Below are positions 42,577 to 51,441 of a DNA stretch of 64,000 nt, one piece after another (position 1 is the stretch's first letter; every line of letters begins with the position of its first letter). Under the pieces are notes generated by a model. The model was not told the DNA's origin, searched no databases, and was given only the letters and a program-made list of their open reading frames with translations. The translations under genes and the position numbers were made by a program. Origin of the DNA: Rhodocyclaceae bacterium UBA1310 (lineage in GTDB: Bacteria > Pseudomonadota > Gammaproteobacteria > Burkholderiales > Rhodocyclaceae); contig DBTS01000076.1 in assembly GCA_002307175.1 (NCBI GenBank), positions 1 to 64,000 on the forward strand, given 5' to 3'.

Positions 42577-43284
42577 TCACGCCGTAGACTCAGTTGCTGC
42601 TGCCTCGGCGCGCTCCAGCCGATATCCGAAATTGTAGGTCGGCACCACACGGAAACCGTTTTCAGGCTGCAGCTTGAGTTTGCGCCGCACGCGCGACACA
42701 TGGGTATCCACGGTGCGCGTCGGGATGTCTGCACTGCGGCCCCATACGGCTTCGAGCAGGTGTCCGCGCGAAAGAAGCCGACCGATGTTGCGGAACATGA
42801 AGATCGCCAGATCAAGTTCCTTTTCGGTAAGGTCAATGACCTCGCCGCGCAGACTGATACAGCTCTGGGAAGGATCAATGCGATAGGGCGGCAGATCAAG
42901 CACGGCGTCGATTTCACGCGGTTTGACACGCCGCATGACGGCTTCGATGCGCGACAGCAGGATACGCGGACTAACCGGTTTGACCAGAAAGTCATCCGCA
43001 CCGGCAGAGAGCCCCGCGACGATGTCTTCTTCCGAATTCAGGCCGGTGAGAAAAAGTGCCGGCGTATCGTCCTGCCGGTCCCGGCGGAGCCAGGTGAGGA
43101 ATTCCTCACCCGTCTGATCGGGCAACATCCAGTCCAGCAGATACAGATCAACACTTTCGCGCGTGGAAGACCGGCGCAGGTCCCCGACCAGGGTGAAATG
43201 CTGAACTTCATGACCTGCTTTGCGCAAACAGGTAACAATCAACTGGGACTCGGTTGGATTGTCCTCCAAAACCGCAATGCGCAT
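42577..43284 (-). CDS. OmpR/PhoB-type response regulator, second of a tandem pair
   Basis: 235 aa. Receiver with VLEDNPTESQLIV, Asp in DLYLLDWMLPDQTGEEFL and Lys in FLVKPVSPRILL; winged helix with VIDLTEKELDLAIFMFRNIGRLLSRGHLLEAVWG and TRTVDTHVSRVRRKL, almost the same as in the neighbour down to the C-terminal NFGYRLE. All phosphorylation residues are kept. A recent tandem duplication is the simplest origin. The metallo-hydrolase gene ends 62 bases upstream on the same strand. Cognate kinase not seen. Confidence 0.9.
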   Translation of the reverse strand: MRIAVLEDNPTESQLIVTCLRKAGHEVQHFTLVGDLRRSSTRESVDLYLLDWMLPDQTGEEFLTWLRRDRQDDTPALFLTGLNSEEDIVAGLSAGADDFLVKPVSPRILLSRIEAVMRRVKPREIDAVLDLPPYRIDPSQSCISLRGEVIDLTEKELDLAIFMFRNIGRLLSRGHLLEAVWGRSADIPTRTVDTHVSRVRRKLKLQPENGFRVVPTYNFGYRLERAEAAATESTA

Positions 43285-43346
43285 ACGCCTCTCCACTTGC
43301 CACTTGCCAGACCAGCTAGTCACCCATTCTACGAGTTTCGCGCGCT

Positions 43347-43994
43347 TCAGGCAGCAAAATCCGCAACAAATGGATTGCTGTCGCGCTCTTCCCCGAATGT
43401 AGACATAGGCCCATGCCCCGGAATGAACGCAACATCCCGCCCCAGTGGCCAGAGTTTTGTGCGGATTGAATCAATCAGTTCCTGATGGTTGCCACGCGGA
43501 AAATCACTCCGCCCGACAGAACCCGCAAACAGCACATCGCCCACCAGAGCCAGTCTGCCGCTGCGACTGAAGAAAATAATGTGACCCGGTGTATGCCCCG
43601 GCGTGTGATACACCTCCAGCACTTCGTTGCCGACGCTGACAGTCGCCCCCTCTTCCAGCCACTGATCGGGATGAAAGGCTTCGATCGGTGCAAACCCGAA
43701 CATCCGGCACTGCTCAGGCAGGGCATCAAGCCAGAAAGCATCCAGCGCCTGTGGGCCAACCACCGGAACGCCCGCAGCCTTGGCAAGCTCCATCGTGCCC
43801 CCCACATGGTCGAGATGCCCATGCGTAAGCAGAATCTTCGACAAGCGTGCACCTGTGGCAGCGAGCGCTGCCAGAATCCGCTCCACATTGCCGCCGGGAT
43901 CAACCACCGCAGCCTGCATGGTTTCATCACACCACAGGATGCTGCAATTCTGCTGCAGCGGGGTGACGGGTACGATCTGATATTGAAGTGACAT
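43347..43994 (-). CDS. Metallo-beta-lactamase fold hydrolase (YcbL/GloB-like)
   Basis: 215 aa. Zinc ligands in THGHLDHVGG (HxHxDH), HTPGHTPGH and LVGDVLFAGSVGR, with the C-terminal PGHGP. Size and motifs fit the YcbL group of type I glyoxalase II-like proteins, which hydrolyse S-lactoylglutathione or other thioesters. Lacks the longer C-terminal glutathione-binding domain of classical GloB. Gap of 21 bases to the FAD oxidoreductase upstream on the same strand suggests co-transcription. Confidence 0.9.
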   Translation of the reverse strand: MSLQYQIVPVTPLQQNCSILWCDETMQAAVVDPGGNVERILAALAATGARLSKILLTHGHLDHVGGTMELAKAAGVPVVGPQALDAFWLDALPEQCRMFGFAPIEAFHPDQWLEEGATVSVGNEVLEVYHTPGHTPGHIIFFSRSGRLALVGDVLFAGSVGRSDFPRGNHQELIDSIRTKLWPLGRDVAFIPGHGPMSTFGEERDSNPFVADFAA

Positions 43995-44015
43995 ATATTT
44001 TCAGACTTTCTCGAT

Positions 44016-44987
44016 TCAGATTGTGCGCAGATCCAGCTCAATGCTGCGGGCAGCCTGGGCACCGGCAGCCAGTGCCGTGACCACACAGGGGTGTGCCACA
44101 TTGCAGACATCTCCCGCTGCATAAAACCCCGGGCAGCCAGTGCGACAGGCTGCATCAGCCTTCAGATAGCCTGCGGCATCGAAAATCAGGGACTGCAGGC
44201 ATTCGAGTTCCACACATTCGTGCAGAAAAGATGTGTTCGGCTGATAGCCGGCCAGCACGTGCACACGATCATACGCATCCACCAGGGCCTGACCCTCTGC
44301 GGTCGCCAGGGTGGCAATGATTTCTCCGCTGCCCGTGACCACATCACGCAGCCGTGCCGGGCAGAGGATGCGGCATCCCGGCTCGGCCTCCACAGCCAGA
44401 CGCATCGCGCGCTGTGCGCGCAGGGCAGAGCGCACCGCCAGCGTGACATGACACCCGCGGGCCAGCAGGAAACGGGCGTTTTCAAACGCATTATCGCCGC
44501 CACCGATGATCAGAACCCGCTGCCCGGCAATGCGGTCCAGATCCCGGAAGGTATGCGGGCCAAACGCGAAGCGCTCGCGACAGGCGGCAAAACCGCCAAC
44601 CTGGGCCACAGTTTCCTCGGCCCGATAACGCGTCCCGGTCGCCAGCAGGATCGCCGCGCACTCAAGCATCTCGCCATCGGAAAGCCCCACCTGGAAACCG
44701 CCATGCCGGGCACGCGCAATGCGCGTCGGCACACACCCACAGCACAGACGGATTGCCGCGTGTTCGGCCACGTGCGCCACGAAGCGCTTGGCAAGCTCCG
44801 GCCCCGTCAGGCCCGGCTGCCCGAGCACCCAGTCGTTTGCGAGAAAATTCAGATGCTGCATGCCGCCCGCCTGCACGGCCTGTTCCAGCACCACCACACG
44901 CAACCCCAGATTGTGCAGCCACAATGCAGCAGACAGGCCCGCCGGACCGCCGCCGATGATGCATACCTGTGGTGCCTCAGACGACAT
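44016..44987 (-). CDS. NAD(P)/FAD-dependent oxidoreductase, thioredoxin-reductase-like without the CxxC
   Basis: 323 aa. Two Rossmann motifs: VCIIGGGPAGLSAALWLHNLGLRV for FAD and VLIIGGGDNAFENARFLLARG for NAD(P)H, and the C-terminal FYAAGDVCNVAHPCVVTALAAGAQAA for FAD. The redox-active CxxC that precedes the second Rossmann motif in thioredoxin reductases is missing (there is only ACRE), so it is more like ferredoxin/flavodoxin-NADP reductases of the TrxR fold or related enzymes. Substrate unknown. GGAGG five bases before ATG 44987. Confidence 0.85.
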   Translation of the reverse strand: MSSEAPQVCIIGGGPAGLSAALWLHNLGLRVVVLEQAVQAGGMQHLNFLANDWVLGQPGLTGPELAKRFVAHVAEHAAIRLCCGCVPTRIARARHGGFQVGLSDGEMLECAAILLATGTRYRAEETVAQVGGFAACRERFAFGPHTFRDLDRIAGQRVLIIGGGDNAFENARFLLARGCHVTLAVRSALRAQRAMRLAVEAEPGCRILCPARLRDVVTGSGEIIATLATAEGQALVDAYDRVHVLAGYQPNTSFLHECVELECLQSLIFDAAGYLKADAACRTGCPGFYAAGDVCNVAHPCVVTALAAGAQAARSIELDLRTI

Positions 44988-45002
44988 GTAGCCTCCGCTG
45001 CA

Positions 45003-45326
45003 TCAGGTGCTCTCCCAGATCACCGCAACCTTGTCGCGCTCCGCGCGCTGCAGCAGCGTCAACAGCGGAACAGCGCGCGTGGCAAAACTCACGGAAGGCT
45101 CGGCGGGGACAGCATCGCCCTCTTCTTTTCCGGAACGACGGCGGGCGCTCGCCCTATCCGCCTCGATAGCCGATTGCAGGGACGCAATGGCGGCCGGCAG
45201 CTGGGTCACCGTAACAATGCCACGGACATCAAGAGCATCCTTACCCATGACATTTAGCATATGTTGGCCGACAGTCCCGAACATGATGACATCGCTGTCG
45301 GCTTCGGATTTGAACGTGATGAGCAT
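45003..45326 (-). CDS. DUF1840 family protein
   Basis: 107 aa. Starts MLITFKSEADSDVIMFGTVGQHMLNVMGK, the conserved DUF1840 opening, followed by DVRGIVTVTQLPAAI and ending FATRAVPLLTLLQRAERDKVAVIWE, the typical end. Function unknown; the family is common in betaproteobacteria. ATG 45326 has GGAGG six bases before it and is preferred over an earlier in-frame start. The stop is 15 bases before the FAD oxidoreductase start. Confidence 0.9.
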   Translation of the reverse strand: MLITFKSEADSDVIMFGTVGQHMLNVMGKDALDVRGIVTVTQLPAAIASLQSAIEADRASARRRSGKEEGDAVPAEPSVSFATRAVPLLTLLQRAERDKVAVIWEST

Positions 45327-45508
45327 GCAACCTCCTTGCAAGTCGCAAAGATAGCCGGTTTACGCGCTTTGTGCAGCGCCCACCCACAAAAACACTGGAA
45401 AAGTGCACCTTGGCCGGGTAGCCAAACCACCGCGCAAAAACGCAAGCAACACAGGCTGCATAGCGGCGGGTATCCGCTGCAGCGACAGATCATGAACAGC
45501 TTCTCAGC

Positions 45509-46048
45509 TCAGCTGCATGACCCGCTGCCCGTATTGACGAGCACCGGCCAGACATACTTGAAGGCTTCTGCCGAGGCGCAGCGCTGCGCACAGTGGGTGT
45601 AGGAAATGGTGACCTGCTGGCCCTGCTGCCAGATTCGCACGGTACACCCATCGGTCGGGCTGCGCATCTCAATGGAAGGCGTGCGCTGGATCTGCCTGAA
45701 ACCACTGGTTTCAAAGCTGCAGCTGCCACGCTCGGGCACACTGATCTCGGTTGCCAGCGAGCGAACCTCACCGTTGACGATTTCCACCCGGTTGCTGCCG
45801 TGATAGCCCGTATCGTCGCGAAAGCTGCACTGGTTGCGCACATTGATCGGCCCTGGCGCCTTCTGCAGCTGCGCCTTCAGGCGGCTCTGATCCACCCTTG
45901 AGAGCAGGCTGCCGGGCTTGGCCCGTGGCAGATTCACCGCCCGGCCGGAGGAAGAGGCTTTCTCCGGGCTATCGGCAGACATCGTACTCTCGTGAGCACA
46001 ACCACCCAGACTGCCCAGCACACACAGCATCAATACAGTCTTGTGCAT
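45509..46048 (-). CDS. Putative lipoprotein of unknown function
   Basis: 179 aa. Lipoprotein signal with lipobox LGGC (MHKTVLMLCVLGSLGGC), then a Ser-rich linker and a small domain with several cysteines (CSF, CSFET, CTVRIW, HCAQRCAS, SCS) that could form disulphides in the periplasm. The pattern VRIWQQGQQVTISYTHCAQRC does not match any family I know. Sits 15 bases after the LysE gene on the same strand (LysE upstream). Confidence 0.65.
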   Translation of the reverse strand: MHKTVLMLCVLGSLGGCAHESTMSADSPEKASSSGRAVNLPRAKPGSLLSRVDQSRLKAQLQKAPGPINVRNQCSFRDDTGYHGSNRVEIVNGEVRSLATEISVPERGSCSFETSGFRQIQRTPSIEMRSPTDGCTVRIWQQGQQVTISYTHCAQRCASAEAFKYVWPVLVNTGSGSCS

Positions 46049-46063
46049 GATCTCACCGCTTTC

Positions 46064-46684
46064 TCACCGTTTGAACCCGGCAAGCAGAACGCCCGCTCCG
46101 ACAAACAGGCTGCCAAAGCCACGATTCATCCAGCGAATGTGGTGTGGCTCGCGCAACAGGCGCAATACGCGTGCGGCCAGCAGGGTATAGCCGTTCATCA
46201 CCACGATGTCGGTAAACACCAAGCTCAGCGCACACAGAAGGTACTGGATGGCCTGTGGGGCATGCGGATCAATGAACTGCGGCAATACCGCAAGCAGGAA
46301 CAGCACGCCCTTGGGATTCGTGATGTTGATCAGGAAAGCCCGCAGCACCAGTGCCCAGCGTCCTTCGGCCACTTCTGCGCTGACTTCACTGACGGGGGCA
46401 ACAGGGGCGCGCCATTGCTGGATACCCAGCCACACCAGATAAACCGCGCCAACCCATTTGATGGTGAGGAACAGATGTTGCGAAGCTGCCAGCAGCGCGC
46501 CCAACCCGGCGGCGACAATCGCCACCATGAACAGCAGACCCAGTTGCAGGCCCAGGATGTTCCAGAGGGCGCGACGGTATCCTACGCGTTGCCCCACCGC
46601 CATACAGGAGAGCGCGCCCGGGCCGGGCGCCAGACTGATGATCCAGCAGGCTGTGAAAAAGGCTAACCAGGTATGCAGACTCAT
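46064..46684 (-). CDS. LysE/RhtB family amino acid exporter
   Basis: 206 aa with six hydrophobic segments. Starts WLAFFTACWIISLAPGPGALSCMAVGQRVGYRRALWNILGLQLG, the LysE signature (PGP followed by G-x-R-x-G), and has ITNPKGVLFLLAVLPQFI, also conserved. Exports amino acids or homoserine lactone-like compounds; exact substrate unknown. Ends just before the lipoprotein gene. Confidence 0.9.
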   Translation of the reverse strand: MSLHTWLAFFTACWIISLAPGPGALSCMAVGQRVGYRRALWNILGLQLGLLFMVAIVAAGLGALLAASQHLFLTIKWVGAVYLVWLGIQQWRAPVAPVSEVSAEVAEGRWALVLRAFLINITNPKGVLFLLAVLPQFIDPHAPQAIQYLLCALSLVFTDIVVMNGYTLLAARVLRLLREPHHIRWMNRGFGSLFVGAGVLLAGFKR

Positions 46685-46733
46685 GATGGAAGACTCTTCC
46701 TGAAGTCATCACAGTTTGCCCGCCGTGTGCGAA

Positions 46734-46775
46734 ATGGCAAGTCTCCACGGCCATGCGGCGTGGGAGACTTGCCAT
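46734..46775. terminator. Long inverted repeat downstream of gatA
   Basis: ATGGCAAGTCTCC-ACG (46734-46749) pairs with CGTGGGAGACTTGCCAT (46759-46775) with a single bulged base. A second hairpin, GGCGGC/GCCGCC, follows at about 46778-46794. Both lie between gatA and the LysE gene, where a terminator for the gat operon is expected, but the T-tract is short. Confidence 0.5.
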
Positions 46776-46805
46776 GAGGCGGCGGCGAGCCGCCATACGG
46801 AACAA

Positions 46806-48281
46806 TTACACTGCAGGCTGCTGCAGATGCCAGTCGGTGGCCTGTTGCAGGCGATGTGCCACATTCAGCAGGCGTGCCTCGCCGAAATAATTGCCGATCA
46901 GCTGCAGACCCACCGGCATCCCGTCTGCCGAGAAGCCGGCAGGCGTGGAGAGCCCCGGCAAACCGGCCAGATTGACGGCAATTGTATAAATATCCGCGAG
47001 ATACATCTGCACCGGATCATCGGCCATCTGCCCGAGTTTCCAGGCTGCCGTCGGCGCCACCGGGCCGGCGATCACGTCGCATTGCGTAAGGGCCTGCTGG
47101 AAATCCTCGGCGATCAATCGGCGCAATTGCTGGGCCTTGATGTAATAGGCATCGTAATAGCCATGTGACAGCACGTAGGTGCCCACCAGAATGCGCCGCT
47201 TGGTTTCGGAACCAAAACCTTCGGCACGGCTGCGCATGTACATGGCTTCCAGCGGCGAGACCTTGTCGCCAACCAGATCGGCGTATTCCTTGGCACGGTG
47301 CCCATAGCGCACACCATCGAAACGGCTCAGATTGGAGCTGGCCTCAGCCGGTGCGATCACATAGTAGGCCGGAATCGCCAGATGCGTGTTGGGCAGGCTC
47401 ACCTCAACGGTGGTCGCGCCCAGTTTGCGCAGCTCGGCCAGTGCAGCCTCGATGGCAACGCGCACATCATCGGCAAGACCCTCACCGAAATATTCCTTCG
47501 GCAGGCCGATGCGCAGACCATCGAGCGGGCGGTTCAGATCCCGCGTGTAGTCTTCACGCTCGCGCTGCAGGCTCGTCGAATCGCGCGTATCAAAGCCGGC
47601 CATGTGACTGAGGAGCAGCGCGCAGTCTTCTGCGGTATGCGCAATCGGCCCGCCCTGATCGAGAGAGCTGGCGTAAGCAATCATGCCGTAACGCGACACG
47701 ACACCATACGTGGGCTTGATGCCGGTGACACCACACAGCCCGGCAGGCTGACGGATCGAACCTCCGGTATCGGTGCCGGTGGCAGCGGGCACCATGCCGG
47801 CCGCCACGGCGGCGGCCGAGCCCCCGGATGAGCCGCCAGGCACGCGCTCGGTGTTCCACGGGTTACGCACCAAACCGTAAGCCGAGCTTTCATTGGTCGA
47901 GCCCATCGCGAACTCGTCCATATTGGTCTTGCCCAGGCTGACACAGCCGGCAGCCTTGAGCTGGGTCACGACATTGGCGTCGTACGGGCTGACAAAATTC
48001 GCGAGGATCTTCGAACCGCAGGTGGTGAGCACCCCTTCGGTACAGAAGAGATCCTTGTGCGCAATCGGCACGCCGGCGAGAGGCGCGGCCTTGCCCGCAG
48101 CAATTGCGGTATCCGCTGCATCCGCTGCTGCGAGCGCACCATCACGATCCACCGTGATGAAGGCATTGAGCCTGGAATTCAGCGTTTCGATACGGGCCAG
48201 ATAGTCGCTGACCAGCTCGCGACTGGAAATTTTCTTCTGCGCCAGCGCATCAGCCAGCGACTTGAGGGTCTGAATGCTCAT
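46806..48281 (-). CDS. gatA: Asp-tRNA(Asn)/Glu-tRNA(Gln) amidotransferase subunit A
   Basis: 491 aa. GatA releases ammonia from glutamine for transamidation of misacylated tRNA. The amidase triad is visible: Lys in PIAHKDLFC, cis-Ser in TDTGGSIRQPAGLCG and the nucleophile region in GGSSGGSAAAVAAGMVP. Starts four bases inside the gmhA stop. Downstream, where gatB would normally follow, there is an inverted repeat and a LysE gene instead, so the catalytic subunit B must be encoded elsewhere. Confidence 0.97.
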   Translation of the reverse strand: MSIQTLKSLADALAQKKISSRELVSDYLARIETLNSRLNAFITVDRDGALAAADAADTAIAAGKAAPLAGVPIAHKDLFCTEGVLTTCGSKILANFVSPYDANVVTQLKAAGCVSLGKTNMDEFAMGSTNESSAYGLVRNPWNTERVPGGSSGGSAAAVAAGMVPAATGTDTGGSIRQPAGLCGVTGIKPTYGVVSRYGMIAYASSLDQGGPIAHTAEDCALLLSHMAGFDTRDSTSLQREREDYTRDLNRPLDGLRIGLPKEYFGEGLADDVRVAIEAALAELRKLGATTVEVSLPNTHLAIPAYYVIAPAEASSNLSRFDGVRYGHRAKEYADLVGDKVSPLEAMYMRSRAEGFGSETKRRILVGTYVLSHGYYDAYYIKAQQLRRLIAEDFQQALTQCDVIAGPVAPTAAWKLGQMADDPVQMYLADIYTIAVNLAGLPGLSTPAGFSADGMPVGLQLIGNYFGEARLLNVAHRLQQATDWHLQQPAV

Positions 48282-48862
48282 TTTTGCTTGGTGAAGCCCA
48301 TGCCGATTTCCACGTGGTCAATCAGCGCGTGGATGAACTTGATGTGGATTTCCTGGATACGGTCTGCATAGCCGAAATGCGGCACGATGATCATGGCGTC
48401 GGCCAGATCCCGCATCTTGCCGCCATCCTTGCCGGAGAGGAGGATGACGCGCATGTTGCGCTCGCGGGCCGCACGGATCCCGGCCAGAATGTTGGCCGAA
48501 TTGCCGCTTGTCGAAATGCCCAGGAAGACATCCCCGGGGCGCCCGAGGGCTTCGATATGGCGCGAGAAGATAAACTCGAAACCATAGTCATTACCTACGC
48601 AACTAATATGGGATGGATCGGAAATGGCTATCGCTGCAAGTGCCGGACGGTTTTCGCGATAACGCCCCGACAGTTCTTCGGCAAAGTGCATGGCGTCGCA
48701 ATGCGAGCCACCGTTACCGGCCGCCATCACCTTGCCGCCAGCCTTCAGCGATTCCACAATGATGTCGCCGGCACGCTCGACTTCACGCAGCACGGTTTCA
48801 TCGGCCAACACCTTGCCTAGGAGGGCATGGGCTTCCTGCAGATGCTCAAGCAGACGGCTCAT
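48278..48862 (-). CDS. gmhA: Sedoheptulose-7-phosphate isomerase
   Basis: 194 aa, single SIS domain. GmhA makes D-glycero-D-manno-heptose 7-phosphate, the first step to ADP-heptose of LPS core. Seen: AAGNGGSHCDAMHFAEELSGRYRENRPALAAIAISD, SCVGNDYGFEFIFSRHIEALG, LGISTSGNSANI and VPHFGYADRIQEIHIKFIHALID in pieces; residues match enterobacterial GmhA closely. Overlaps gatC by four bases on one side and gatA by four on the other. Placing a heptose gene in the middle of the gat operon is unusual. Confidence 0.94.
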   Translation of the reverse strand: MSRLLEHLQEAHALLGKVLADETVLREVERAGDIIVESLKAGGKVMAAGNGGSHCDAMHFAEELSGRYRENRPALAAIAISDPSHISCVGNDYGFEFIFSRHIEALGRPGDVFLGISTSGNSANILAGIRAARERNMRVILLSGKDGGKMRDLADAMIIVPHFGYADRIQEIHIKFIHALIDHVEIGMGFTKQK

Positions 48863-49146
48863 TCGATCACCTTGGGGACGAGATAGAGGCCGCGCTCGGC
48901 CTCGGGCGCCACAGCCTGATAGGCTTCGCGGCGGTTCGATTCGGTGACGGCATCCTCGCGCAGCCGCTGGACGACATCCTGCGGATGCGACATCGGCGCC
49001 ACGCCGGTCGTGTCTACAGCCTGCATCTGTTCGATGAGGCCGAAAATCCCGCTAAGCTTGGCCTGGGTGGCCTCGCGTTCGGCGGAAGTGAGTTCAATAC
49101 GGGCCAGCCGCGCGATGCGATCGACCTGTTCCAGTGTGAGTGACAT
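48859..49146 (-). CDS. gatC: Asp-tRNA(Asn)/Glu-tRNA(Gln) amidotransferase subunit C
   Basis: 95 aa. Small stabilising subunit of GatCAB. Typical sequence MSLTLEQVDRIARLARIELTSAER, QMQAVDTTGVAPMSHP and LREDAVTESNRREAYQ, ending GLYLVPKVIE. ATG 49146 is chosen over an upstream in-frame start because it matches the family N-terminus. First gene of gatC-gmhA-gatA, divergent from mreB; the shared 159-base upstream region should carry both promoters. Confidence 0.95.
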   Translation of the reverse strand: MSLTLEQVDRIARLARIELTSAEREATQAKLSGIFGLIEQMQAVDTTGVAPMSHPQDVVQRLREDAVTESNRREAYQAVAPEAERGLYLVPKVIE

Positions 49147-49305
49147 GATCCAAAGACCTCGGGAACACAATTCCCTGCCCCTTTATCGGGCAGGGAGTTC
49201 ATGAGAGACAAGGGGATAGGGTAACATATGGAGTTTATCCTGTTCCCGGTTTGGTCGGGTCCGCGCATGGTGCGCCGGCCCTGTCACGGAGAGGTAACTC
49301 AACAA

Positions 49306-50346
49306 ATGTTCGGACTCCTGCGCTATTTTTCCAATGACCTGGCCATCGACCTTGGCACGGCCAACACCCTGATTTACGTACGTGGCAAGGGCATCGTCCT
49401 CGATGAACCATCAGTGGTGGCCATCCGTACGGAAGGTGGCCCCAACGCCAAAAAGACCATCCAGGCTGTCGGCCACTCTGCCAAGCAGATGCTGGGCAAG
49501 ACGCCAGGCAACATCACGGCGATCCGCCCGATGAAGGACGGTGTGATCGCCGACTTCACGGTCACCGAGCAGATGCTCAAGCAATTCATCAAAAAGGTGC
49601 ACGATTCGCGCATGTTCTCGCCTTCGCCGCGCATCATCATCTGCGTGCCCTGTGGCTCAACCCAGGTGGAACGCCGCGCCATCCGTGAATCCGCGCTCGG
49701 CGCCGGCGCCAGCCAGGTGTACCTGATCGAGGAACCGATGGCTGCCGCCATCGGTGCCGACCTGCCCGTGGCAGACGCTACCGGCTCAATGGTCGTGGAT
49801 ATCGGCGGTGGCACCACCGAAGTCGGCGTGATCTCGCTGGGCGGCATGGTGTATGCCGGCTCTGTGCGTGTCGGCGGTGACAAGTTCGACGAAGCCATCG
49901 TCAATTACATCCGCCGCAATTACGGCATGCTGATCGGCGAAACCACTGCCGAATCGATCAAGAAGACCATCGGCTCGGCCTTCCCGGGCAGTGAAGTGCG
50001 CGAAATGGAAGTCAAGGGGCGCAACCTCGCCGAAGGGATTCCACGCAGCTTCACGATTTCCTCGAACGAAATCCTCGAAGCCCTGACCGATCCGCTCAAC
50101 TCCATCGTCTCCGCCGTCAAGATCGCCCTTGAGCAGACCCCGCCAGAACTCGGTGCAGACATTGCCGAACGCGGCATGGTGCTGACCGGTGGTGGCGCAC
50201 TGCTGCGCGATCTGGACCGCCTGCTGATGGAAGAAACCGGCCTGCCCGTGATCGTTGCCGAAGACCCGCTGACCTGCGTGGTACGCGGTTCCGGCATGGC
50301 GCTGGAAAAGATGGACAAGCTCGGTTCGATCTTCGCATCCGAATAA
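49306..50346 (+). CDS. mreB: Rod shape-determining protein MreB
   Basis: 346 aa. Bacterial actin that organises the elongasome under the inner membrane. Seen: NDLAIDLGTANTLIYVRGKGIVLDEPSVVA (phosphate 1), VVDIGGGTTEVGVISLGG (phosphate 2), VYLIEEPMAAAIG and VLTGGGALLRDLDRLL (adenosine motif). ATG 49306 gives the standard MFGLLRYFSNDLAIDLG start. First gene of mreBCD-mrdA-rodA. Confidence 0.98.
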   Translation: MFGLLRYFSNDLAIDLGTANTLIYVRGKGIVLDEPSVVAIRTEGGPNAKKTIQAVGHSAKQMLGKTPGNITAIRPMKDGVIADFTVTEQMLKQFIKKVHDSRMFSPSPRIIICVPCGSTQVERRAIRESALGAGASQVYLIEEPMAAAIGADLPVADATGSMVVDIGGGTTEVGVISLGGMVYAGSVRVGGDKFDEAIVNYIRRNYGMLIGETTAESIKKTIGSAFPGSEVREMEVKGRNLAEGIPRSFTISSNEILEALTDPLNSIVSAVKIALEQTPPELGADIAERGMVLTGGGALLRDLDRLLMEETGLPVIVAEDPLTCVVRGSGMALEKMDKLGSIFASE

Positions 50347-50436
50347 CCTGCAAGACTGGGGTGGCGCGCGCCACGTAGCTGTGGCAAGCTCGCGCCCCCC
50401 GGATAGAACTGGGTTCCGACTTCCTGGCTGCAAGGC

Positions 50437-51441
50437 ATGGTTTCCACCGATAACGAGACTCCTCCATTCTTCAAGCGCGGTTTGCCGCCATCTGCACGGG
50501 CGAGTCTGTATCTGGCGTTGTCCTTCGCCATGCTGATCTCAGACCTGCGCATGCACTACCTTGACGGTACACGGCAGGCGCTTGCCGTACTGGCTTATCC
50601 CCTGCAATTTGCAGCCGCCACACCGGCCGAGTATGTACACAAGGCTTCGAGCTACTTCTCGGGGCTGGCCAGCCTGCAGCGCGAGAACAGCCGCCTGAAG
50701 GCCCGCGAACTCGCAATGGCCAGCCAGGTACTGTTTACCGAGCAGCTACAGCGTGAAAATTCTGATCTTCGCAACCTGCTGCTCATGCAGCAGAACCTGC
50801 GGGTGCGCAGTTCGGCTGCGGAGATCGTGTTTACTGCCCGCGATCCGTTCTCGCGCAAGGTGATCCTTAACAAAGGGAGCCAGCAGAACATCGAGCCCGG
50901 TTCACCGGTGGTGGATCAGGCCGGCGTGATTGGCCAGGTCACCCGCGTCTACCCCCTGCACGCAGAAGTCACGCTGCTCTCCGACAAGGATCAGGCAATT
51001 CCCGTGGTCATTGAGCGCAGTGGCTTGCGTGCGGTAATGTTCGGTACCGGCAACGGGCTCATGGAACTCAAGTTCCTCGCGGCCAACGCAGAAATCCGCC
51101 CCGGCGACCGCATCCTCACCTCTGGCCTGGACGGCATCTTTTCCCCGGGTCTGCCGGTGGCAACCGTGCTCAAGATCACGCGTGACAGCGCCGAATCGTT
51201 TGCGCGCATCCTCTGCCGCCCGGTCGGCAACGTCGAACGTAGCGGCGCCGTCCTGGTGCTCTCGCGTATCGGCCCACGCCTGCAGCGCCCGGAAGAAGAA
51301 GATACGAGCGACCCACGGCGTGCCTCAGCCGGACGCATCCGCGGCACCCGCTCAAGCGCGCCCGCTGCAGCGCCTACCAGTGCCGGAAGCACGGCGCCAG
51401 AGAGTAGCAGCTCCGGCAACACCACCCAGGAACGCCGCTAA
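50437..51441 (+). CDS. mreC: Rod shape-determining protein MreC
   Basis: 334 aa. Periplasmic scaffold of the elongasome. One N-terminal membrane helix (~22-40), a coiled coil (~65-110, FSGLASLQRENSRLKAREL) and a beta-domain (~120-275, ARDPFSRKVILNKGSQQNI, GQVTRVYPLHAEVTLLSD, DRILTSGLDGIFSPGLPVA). The last 60 residues are low complexity (Ser, Ala, Arg). Overlaps mreD by one base (TAATG). Confidence 0.95.
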   Translation: MVSTDNETPPFFKRGLPPSARASLYLALSFAMLISDLRMHYLDGTRQALAVLAYPLQFAAATPAEYVHKASSYFSGLASLQRENSRLKARELAMASQVLFTEQLQRENSDLRNLLLMQQNLRVRSSAAEIVFTARDPFSRKVILNKGSQQNIEPGSPVVDQAGVIGQVTRVYPLHAEVTLLSDKDQAIPVVIERSGLRAVMFGTGNGLMELKFLAANAEIRPGDRILTSGLDGIFSPGLPVATVLKITRDSAESFARILCRPVGNVERSGAVLVLSRIGPRLQRPEEEDTSDPRRASAGRIRGTRSSAPAAAPTSAGSTAPESSSSGNTTQERR

